A stretch of DNA of 64,000 nucleotides. Origin: Bartonella melophagi K-2C (GTDB lineage: Bacteria; Pseudomonadota; Alphaproteobacteria; Rhizobiales; Rhizobiaceae). The translations under genes and the position numbers were made by a program. The notes below the pieces were generated by a model, which saw nothing but the letters and a program-made list of their open reading frames with translations, was not told the DNA's origin and did not search any database. This document shows, piece by piece, positions 57,749-64,000 of the stretch; position 1 is the stretch's first letter, and the number at the start of each line of letters is the position of its first letter. Location: positions 348,484-412,483 of the forward strand of contig NZ_JH725081.1 of the NCBI RefSeq assembly GCF_000278255.1. The letters are read 5' to 3'.

Positions 57749-58024
57749 TCACCTGTCAAGTACAATACGAATTGTTTCCATAGCACGAATCAACCGTTTG
57801 GAAACCTCTTTATTGGTTATCTCTAGCCGTTCTGCATGGGCTTCTGATTTATCAAGTTCTTGAGCAAGGCGGCTACGATCAGCGTTCATTTGTTGAATTT
57901 CTGCTTCCCATTCATTGTGTTTATCGATAATAGTATGCTGATTGGTAATGGCAGCTTCTAAGTTTCTGAGTGCTTTTTCTAGTTGCTTTAAAGCTTGTGG
58001 CAGAATATCAGTCTCTTGGTTCAT
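57749..58024 (-). CDS. DUF4164 coiled-coil protein
   Basis: A 91-residue protein that is almost wholly coiled coil: LPQALKQLEKALRNLEAAI, NADRSRLAQELDKSEAHAERLE and VSKRLIRAMETIRIVL. It matches the DUF4164 family that precedes zapA in rhizobia; a role as a division or ZapB-like partner is inferred from the neighbour only. It is divergent from tkt. Confidence 0.88.
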   Translation of the reverse strand: MNQETDILPQALKQLEKALRNLEAAITNQHTIIDKHNEWEAEIQQMNADRSRLAQELDKSEAHAERLEITNKEVSKRLIRAMETIRIVLDR

Positions 58025-58375
58025 AGTGATTATATCCTTTAACTTAAGCCTTTTTATAAAGACGAATCACTCATTCTCTTTTGTTGCGTAGATTTTATTG
58101 TGAAAGATAAAGAATATTTTGGCAAGAAAAACAGGATGTTGATATTAATTAAAAACTGGATTTTTAAACACTGTTGGCATAAATGTTATAAGTATAATTG
58201 GCATCATATTAAGGGCATAGTTTAAGGGCGTAAAAACGTAAAATTAGAGGCATAAAAAGTGTAAGAAAGAAAATAGAAAGACGTAATTACAAGACATATA
58301 CAGCAAAGTATATACGTATTATGAAATGTCTTCAAGTTGTGGAAAAATAACAAATTAAAAAATGGTCGATCATTC
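58025..58375. other. Divergent promoter region between DUF4164 gene and tkt
   Basis: About 350 bp. Three related 11-mers lie in a row: TTAAGGGCATA (58209-58219), TTAAGGGCGTA (58222-58232) and TTAGAGGCATA (58244-58254), 13 and 22 bp apart. A five-codon frame at 58362 (MVDHS) ends in a TGA that overlaps the tkt ATG. No gene is seen otherwise. Confidence 0.5.
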
Positions 58376-60382
58376 ATGACAAATACTGAACAACAGAATC
58401 AAATGGCCAATGCTATTCGCTTTCTTGCTATTGATGCGATTGAAAAAGCACAGTCTGGTCACCCTGGCTTGCCAATGGGGGCGGCTGATATTGCGACAGT
58501 TCTTTACACAAAATTTTTAGTTCATGACCCCAAAAAACCTCGTTGGCCCAACCGCGATCGCTTTATTTTGTCGGCCGGGCATGGGTCAATGTTGCTTTAT
58601 GCTTTAATGTATCTTTCAGGCTATGAAGATGTCTCTCTTGATGATATCCGCAATTTTCGCCAAATGGGTTCTAAAATCGCTGGGCATCCAGAATATGGTC
58701 ATGGTGCAGGAGTTGAGACAACCACCGGACCACTTGGACAGGGGCTGGCCAATGCTGTGGGGATGGCATTGGGTGAGCGTTTATTAAACGCACGTTTTGG
58801 TGATTTGATCAACCATTATACTTATGTTTTGGTCGGCGATGGATGTTTAATGGAAGGCATAGCTCAAGAAGCAATTTCACTTGCTGGTCATTTAAAACTA
58901 AATAAGCTGATTGTATTTTGGGATGATAATGATATATCGATCGATGGGGCTATCTCTCTTACAGATAGTACAGACCAAGTGGCGCGTTTTAAAGCGTGTG
59001 GTTGGAATACCATTAAGGTCAATGGGCATAATCAAAGTGCATTGACACGAGCCATTGAGACAGCACAAATTTCTGATAAACCCACTCTCATTGCGTGTAA
59101 AACAATTATTGGTTTTGGGGCACCTCGTAAAGGGGGGACTAATAAGATTCATGGGTCACCTTTGGGGGCAGAAGAAATTGCTGCAACCCGTAAAGCTTTA
59201 GGTTGGGCACAAGAGCCTTTTGTTGTTCCTGCTGATATTCTTGATAGTTGGCGTTTGGCAGGTCTTAGTGCTGCAAAAAAACGAAAAAAGTGGGAAGCAC
59301 AGCTTTCTGCTTTACCTGTGTCAAAGCGGGCTGAATTTGAACGGTTGATGCGTGGCGATCTTGTAAGTAGCTTTGAGAATGTACTTGATGAATATAAAAA
59401 ACAATTGGTTCTAGATTGTCCGCATGTTGCAACGCGTAAAGCTTCTGAAATGGCTCTTGAAGTCATTAACGGAGTGGTTGTTGAAACCATTGGTGGTTCT
59501 GCTGATTTAACCGGTTCCAACTGTACAAAAACAAGTCAGATGAAAAGCATTACTGCTGAGAATTTTTCAGGCCGTTATTTGCACTATGGTATTCGCGAGC
59601 ATGCAATGGGTGCAGTGATGAATGGCCTTGCTCTTTATGGAGGGTTCATTCCTTATGGTGGGACTTTTTTATGTTTTTCTGACTATATGCGCCCTGCCAT
59701 GCGTTTGTCTTCCTTAATGGGGTTGCGGGTGATTTATGTAATGACCCATGATTCCATCGGTCTTGGTGAGGATGGGCCGACTCATCAGCCAGTAGAGCAT
59801 TTGGCTTCTTTGCGCGCACTTCCTAATCATTTTGTTTTCAGGCCTGCTGATGCTATGGAAACGGTGGAATGTTGGCAATTGGCTTTGAAAGCATGTAAGA
59901 CGCCTTCTACTTTGGCTTTGAGCAGGCAAAATTTACCGCTTTTGCGCCGGGATTATAAAGAGGACAATTTGTGTATGCTTGGTGCTTATGAATTACTGAT
60001 GGCAAGTGATACGGCTCGAGTTACCCTTTTTGCTTCAGGTTCAGAAGTGGAAATTGTTGTAAAAGCTCATGCTATTTTAGAAGAGAAGGGTATTCCAACG
60101 CGTGTGGTTTCGGTCCCTTGTTTTGAGCTGTTTTTTGAACAATCTGCTGCCTATCAAAATGCTTTAATTGGCAATGCACCCCTTAAAATTGCTGTTGAGG
60201 CAGCCATTCGGCAAGGGTGGGATTATTTTATTGGCAGTGATGGTGTATTTATTGGTATGGAAGGATTTGGTGCAAGTGCACCGATGGACGATCTTTATAT
60301 GCATTTTGGGATTACATGTGAAAATGTAGTTGCTGTTGTTGAAGAAAGATTGAAACAAATCAATGAGGGAAAAATCAAATGA
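58376..60382 (+). CDS. tkt: Transketolase
   Basis: A 668-residue thiamine-diphosphate enzyme linking the pentose phosphate pathway with glycolysis. Motifs: [35 protein letters not shown], the ThDP site [20 protein letters not shown]...[43 protein letters not shown] and the [18 protein letters not shown] segment (in parts). The frame is open to 58337, but the ATG at 58376 gives [16 protein letters not shown], the usual N-terminus; no strong ribosome site is visible. Its end overlaps gap by ATGA. Confidence 0.96.
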   Translation: MTNTEQQNQMANAIRFLAIDAIEKAQSGHPGLPMGAADIATVLYTKFLVHDPKKPRWPNRDRFILSAGHGSMLLYALMYLSGYEDVSLDDIRNFRQMGSKIAGHPEYGHGAGVETTTGPLGQGLANAVGMALGERLLNARFGDLINHYTYVLVGDGCLMEGIAQEAISLAGHLKLNKLIVFWDDNDISIDGAISLTDSTDQVARFKACGWNTIKVNGHNQSALTRAIETAQISDKPTLIACKTIIGFGAPRKGGTNKIHGSPLGAEEIAATRKALGWAQEPFVVPADILDSWRLAGLSAAKKRKKWEAQLSALPVSKRAEFERLMRGDLVSSFENVLDEYKKQLVLDCPHVATRKASEMALEVINGVVVETIGGSADLTGSNCTKTSQMKSITAENFSGRYLHYGIREHAMGAVMNGLALYGGFIPYGGTFLCFSDYMRPAMRLSSLMGLRVIYVMTHDSIGLGEDGPTHQPVEHLASLRALPNHFVFRPADAMETVECWQLALKACKTPSTLALSRQNLPLLRRDYKEDNLCMLGAYELLMASDTARVTLFASGSEVEIVVKAHAILEEKGIPTRVVSVPCFELFFEQSAAYQNALIGNAPLKIAVEAAIRQGWDYFIGSDGVFIGMEGFGASAPMDDLYMHFGITCENVVAVVEERLKQINEGKIK

Positions 60383-61386
60383 GTATTCGCGTTGCAATTA
60401 ATGGATTTGGTCGTATTGGGCGTTCTATTTTGCGTGCTATTGTTGAAAGTGGACGCAAAGATATTGAGGTTGTTGCGATCAATGATTTAGGTCCTGTAGA
60501 AACCAATGCCCATTTATTACGCTATGATTCGGTGCACGGGCGTTTTGGTGCATCTGTTAAGGTGGTAGGTGATGCACTTGATATTGGGCGTGGTTTGATT
60601 CAGGTAACAGCACAACGTGACCCGGCGCATTTACCTTGGAGGGATTTGGGTATTGATGTTGCCCTAGAATGTACAGGTTTTTTTACCGAGCGCGATAAAG
60701 CCAGTGCTCACTTGGTGGCGGGTGCAAAGCGTGTTCTTATTTCTGCACCTTCTAATGATGCTGATTTGACTGTGGTGTATGGGGTTAACCACCAGACTTT
60801 AAGTAAAGAACACCAGGTGGTGTCGAATGCTTCTTGCACAACCAATTGTTTGGCACCTGTTGCGCAAGTGCTTCACAAGGTTGTTGGCATTGAAAAGGGC
60901 TTTATGACGACAATCCATTCCTATACGGGTGATCAACCTGTTTTAGATACAATGCATCGTGATCTTTACCGTTCTCGTGCTGCTGCTCTTTCTATGATCC
61001 CTACATCAACAGGGGCTGCTAAGGCAGTAGGATTGGTTTTGCCGGAATTAAAAGGTCTGTTAGATGGGGTAGCCATTCGTGTTCCAACGCCTAATGTTTC
61101 TGTTGTTGATTTGACATTTACGGCTCAGCGTTCCACAACTGTTGAAGAAATTAATGCTGCCATTTGTAATGCTGCGCAAGGTCAGCTTAAGGGGATTTTA
61201 GACTATACAGAAGAAAAGCTTGTCAGCAGTGATTTTAATCATAATCCACATTCGGCCATTGTCCAAGCTGAGCAAACCAAAGTTGTCGATGGTAGGCTTT
61301 GTCGGGTTCTTGTTTGGTACGATAATGAGTGGGGTTTTTCAAACCGCATGGCTGATACTGCTGTAGCTTTTGCTAAAACCTTGTAA
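60379..61386 (+). CDS. gap: Glyceraldehyde-3-phosphate dehydrogenase
   Basis: A 335-residue enzyme with [16 protein letters not shown] at the N-terminus (NAD site), the catalytic Cys in [18 protein letters not shown], the [26 protein letters not shown] region (in parts) and [12 protein letters not shown] at the C-terminus. It oxidises glyceraldehyde 3-phosphate to 1,3-bisphosphoglycerate. Start overlaps tkt stop by 4 bases. pgk follows after a 277-bp gap that has no recognised feature. Confidence 0.97.
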   Translation: MSIRVAINGFGRIGRSILRAIVESGRKDIEVVAINDLGPVETNAHLLRYDSVHGRFGASVKVVGDALDIGRGLIQVTAQRDPAHLPWRDLGIDVALECTGFFTERDKASAHLVAGAKRVLISAPSNDADLTVVYGVNHQTLSKEHQVVSNASCTTNCLAPVAQVLHKVVGIEKGFMTTIHSYTGDQPVLDTMHRDLYRSRAAALSMIPTSTGAAKAVGLVLPELKGLLDGVAIRVPTPNVSVVDLTFTAQRSTTVEEINAAICNAAQGQLKGILDYTEEKLVSSDFNHNPHSAIVQAEQTKVVDGRLCRVLVWYDNEWGFSNRMADTAVAFAKTL

Positions 61387-61663
61387 AAAAAAGGAGGGCT
61401 GAAAGAGGGCCGTTTGTTCTTTTTTGATGGGCATGCTAGCGAGAGTTTTCTTTGTGGCAGTAAGCTTGATGAAATTTCTTTTAAAGAAAAGGGTCTTTTT
61501 TCAAAAGGATGGAAGTGAGGACTGTTTTTAGTCTTGGACTAAAAGGAGGTATTGCTGTTTGATTAAGAGGTTTCAATAAGAGGCATGTGGGTTGCGAGAA
61601 CTTTTTGGGTAAAAGAGTTAAGCTAAACAATTGATGAGCAAAAATAAAAAAGAGGGAGTAGTG

Positions 61664-62857
61664 ATGGGGTTTCGGACAATTGATGAGGTCGATGTTGCAG
61701 GAAAATGTGTGCTGGTGCGGGTGGATTTTAATGTCCCGATGTTACATGGAAGAGTATGTGATGAAACGCGTCTTAAGCGGCATAAAGAAACACTGGTTGA
61801 ACTGCAAAAGCGTGGTGCTAAGATTATACTGATTTCCCATTGTGGTCGCCCTAAAGGGCAGAAGGTTCCAGAGCTTTCGCTTCGTCCTGTTGCACAGGCT
61901 CTTTCCAAAATCATGGGTCAGGAAGTTTCTTTTTTGGACAAATGTTTTGGTCTTGAAGTGCGTTTTACTATTCAAGCCTTAAAAGAGGGTGAGATTCTGC
62001 TTCTTGAAAATTTGCGTTTTCATCAAGATGAAGAGGACAATGATGATGCTTTTGCTGAAGCTTTAGCATGTAGTGCTGACATTTATGTGAATGATGCTTT
62101 TTCTGTTTCTCATCGTGCTCATGCCTCAACAGAGGGAATTACGCATTTTTTGCCTTCTTATGCGGGGCGTTCTTTGCAACGCGAATTGCATGCTTTAGAA
62201 CAAGGGCTTGGTGATCCGGCGTATCCGTTGGCAGCTGTTGTGGGTGGTGCTAAGGTTTCAAGTAAGCTTTTTGTGCTCAATCATTTGGTTCAAAAGGTCA
62301 ATGTTTTGGTGATTGGTGGTGGTATGGCTAATAGTTTTTTAGTGGCACAAGGCTATGCTATTGGTAAATCACTCTATGAGCATACTTTGATGGAAACAGT
62401 TGAAGAAATCATTGAAAAAGCAAACGAACATCAGTGTGAGCTTGTTTTACCGATGGATGTGGTGGTGGGATTGCGTTGTAAGAAAAATACTCCCCATCGT
62501 CAGTGTGATCTTGAAGATATTTCTGAAGATGAGATGATTTTGGATATTGGTCCCCATTCTATTGCTCGGATTAATGAGATGATTGATACTGTTGCGACTG
62601 TTGTATGGAATGGGCCACTTGGTGTTTTTGAGGTTCCTCCCTTTGATCAGGGGACGATTACAGTTGCGCGTCACGTTGCAAAACGTACTCAGCAAGGTAA
62701 ATTAGTATCGATTGCTGGGGGTGGTGATACAGTTTTTGCACTCAATCATGCGGGTGTTGCGAATGATTTTACTTATCTTTCAACGGCAGGGGGTGCTTTT
62801 TTGGAATGGATGGAAGGCAAGAGCCTTCCTGGTGTTTTGGCTTTAATGCAGGCTTGA
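61664..62857 (+). CDS. pgk: Phosphoglycerate kinase
   Basis: A 397-residue kinase converting 1,3-bisphosphoglycerate and ADP to 3-phosphoglycerate and ATP. Seen: VLVRVDFNVPM, ISHCGRPKGQKVPELSLRPV, LLENLRFHQDEE, NDAFSVSHRAHAS, the hinge VVGGAKVSSKL and the nucleotide loop SIAGGGDTVFALNHAGV with TYLSTAGGAFLEWMEGK. The frame is open from 61631, but GAGGGA six bases before the ATG at 61664 sets the start at MGFRTIDEV. In the tkt-gap-pgk-fba block. Confidence 0.96.
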   Translation: MGFRTIDEVDVAGKCVLVRVDFNVPMLHGRVCDETRLKRHKETLVELQKRGAKIILISHCGRPKGQKVPELSLRPVAQALSKIMGQEVSFLDKCFGLEVRFTIQALKEGEILLLENLRFHQDEEDNDDAFAEALACSADIYVNDAFSVSHRAHASTEGITHFLPSYAGRSLQRELHALEQGLGDPAYPLAAVVGGAKVSSKLFVLNHLVQKVNVLVIGGGMANSFLVAQGYAIGKSLYEHTLMETVEEIIEKANEHQCELVLPMDVVVGLRCKKNTPHRQCDLEDISEDEMILDIGPHSIARINEMIDTVATVVWNGPLGVFEVPPFDQGTITVARHVAKRTQQGKLVSIAGGGDTVFALNHAGVANDFTYLSTAGGAFLEWMEGKSLPGVLALMQA

Positions 62858-62941
62858 ATAAGTTATGGTGTATGATGGTTGGTGAGAAATTTTCTGATGG
62901 GCCATTTTTGTTAAAAAATTGGGAAAAAAGAGGAGCTTTTT

Positions 62942-63973
62942 ATGGAAGAACGTCTTGAAGATATAGCGCTTTCTTTGATGAGTGCAGGAAAAGGCATTTT
63001 GGCGGCAGATGAAAGCAATGCGACAATTGGTAAACGGTTTGAATCAATTGGTTTAGAGGCAAATGAGGATCATCGCCGGGCTTATCGTGAAATGCTTTTT
63101 ACTGCAAAGGATGCTATGAAATGCGCTATTTCTGGTGTGATTTTATTTGATGAAACCATTCGTCAAAAAGCATCCTCTGGTCGAATGTTGACCGATCTGA
63201 TTCGAGATGTTGGTGTGCTGCCAGGTATTAAGGTTGACACGGGCGCTAAGCCGTTGGCAGCTTTTTCTCATGAGACGATTACAGAAGGGTTAGATGGCCT
63301 TCGGGAACGTTTAAAGGACTATTTTACTTTGGGAGCACGTTTTGCCAAATGGCGTGCGGTGATTACTATTGATGAGTGTTCTTTGCCAACAAGAGGAGCT
63401 ATACGTCAAAATGCACAAGCTTTGGCACGTTATGCTGCTTTATGCCAGGAGGCAGGCCTTGTGCCGATTGTGGAGCCAGAGGTGCTAATGGATGGCCAGT
63501 CGCGCCAGCATTCAATTGCGCGCTGCTTTGAGGTGACACAAGCGGTTTTAAAGACAGTATTTACAGAATTATTTGAGGCACGGGTCGTACTTGAGGGTAT
63601 GATTTTAAAACCCAATATGGTGATTGATGGGAAAGATGCGCGCAAAGCTTGTGTTGAAGAAGTGGCTGAAAAAACTCTTTGTGTGCTCAAACAGACTGTT
63701 CCTGCTGCTGTTCCAGGAATTGCTTTTCTTTCAGGGGGCCAGTCAGATGAGGAAGCCACGGCTCATTTATCAGCTATGAATGCTTCAGGCCCATGGCCTT
63801 GGACATTGACTTTTTCTTACGGTCGTGCGTTGCAATCTGCTGCTTTGAAGACATGGTATGGAAAACAGGACAATGTTGCAGCTGCACAAAAGGCTTTTTA
63901 TCACCGTGCACGGATGAACCATCTGGCAGCTTTAGGACAATGGACAAAAGAGCACGAACATTCTTGTGCTTGA
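62942..63973 (+). CDS. fba: Fructose-bisphosphate aldolase class I
   Basis: A 343-residue Schiff-base aldolase: GKGILAADESNATIGKRF near the N-terminus, LPGIKVDTGAKPLA, AKWRAVITIDE, the lysine in GMILKPNMVIDG that forms the imine, and FLSGGQSDEEATAHLSAMN. Class I aldolases of this type are metal-independent and uncommon in bacteria compared with class II, but are the form used in Brucella and relatives. It interconverts fructose 1,6-bisphosphate with triose phosphates. The window ends 27 bp later. Confidence 0.95.
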   Translation: MEERLEDIALSLMSAGKGILAADESNATIGKRFESIGLEANEDHRRAYREMLFTAKDAMKCAISGVILFDETIRQKASSGRMLTDLIRDVGVLPGIKVDTGAKPLAAFSHETITEGLDGLRERLKDYFTLGARFAKWRAVITIDECSLPTRGAIRQNAQALARYAALCQEAGLVPIVEPEVLMDGQSRQHSIARCFEVTQAVLKTVFTELFEARVVLEGMILKPNMVIDGKDARKACVEEVAEKTLCVLKQTVPAAVPGIAFLSGGQSDEEATAHLSAMNASGPWPWTLTFSYGRALQSAALKTWYGKQDNVAAAQKAFYHRARMNHLAALGQWTKEHEHSCA

Positions 63974-64000
63974 CCATTTATGTGGGTAAAGCACGATTAT

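Overview
The window looks like a chromosomal segment of a Bartonella species (Alphaproteobacteria, Rhizobiales/Hyphomicrobiales). The base composition is AT-rich and T-rich. The proteins are of rhizobial type: GapR/DUF2312, DUF4164 beside ZapA, CarD beside a seven-iron ferredoxin, SapC, an AtpD with a Lys/Ser-rich N-terminal extension, DUF1036 joined to pyruvate kinase, and a class I aldolase. Rhizobial gene order is kept while pieces are missing, as expected of a reduced host-restricted genome. The genus is an inference from gene content and style; no rRNA lies in the window.

Layout. 1-2.6 kb: partial DnaJ-like gene, bolA, and a sapC-xerC pair. 2.7-4.7 kb: rimM, trmD, rplS (ribosome maturation, tRNA m1G37, L19). 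4.7-5.7 kb: a mostly empty kilobase. 5.7-9.1 kb: sdhCDAB. 9.4-14.9 kb: a Coq6/UbiH-type hydroxylase, ftsK, lolA and a frameshifted xthA. 15-19.7 kb: an operon for a complete MacAB-TolC-type tripartite exporter. 20.2-25.6 kb (minus strand): ftsE-ftsX-ydcF, acsA, yggS. 25.8-31.8 kb: leuS-lptE and priA. 31.8-40.5 kb: a frameshifted secreted protein gene, atpHAGDC, then an EmrB/EmrA-type efflux pair. 40.7-45.4 kb: a frameshifted DUF883-like gene, ispG, ispA, rpmF, carD. 45.7-54.9 kb: fdxA, an orphan C-terminal half of a helicase, an rpoH-type sigma factor, an M48 lipoprotein protease, thiN, a triplicated segment ending in a glycine-zipper lipoprotein gene, an ABC-F ATPase, gapR. 55.2-64 kb: DUF1036-pykA, zapA and DUF4164, and the glycolytic/pentose phosphate block tkt-gap-pgk-fba.

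Functionally this is mostly core metabolism and cell envelope: respiratory complex II and F1-ATP synthase, lower glycolysis with transketolase, acetate activation, isoprenoid synthesis, division and chromosome segregation (FtsK, FtsEX, ZapA, XerC, GapR), outer-membrane biogenesis (LolA, LptE) and two export systems. I see no CRISPR array, prophage, transposase, tRNA or rRNA, and no convincing undescribed multi-gene system.

The points most worth checking are: (i) three genes each broken by one extra base in an A/T homopolymer; (ii) a roughly 0.4 kb segment present three times between thiN and the lipoprotein gene, each copy starting with thiN 3'-end-like sequence; (iii) two perfect TGTCA-N4-TGACA palindromes exactly 21 bp apart upstream of rpmF; (iv) the helicase reduced to its C-terminal half; (v) several short tandem repeats with periods near 20 bp at gene borders.
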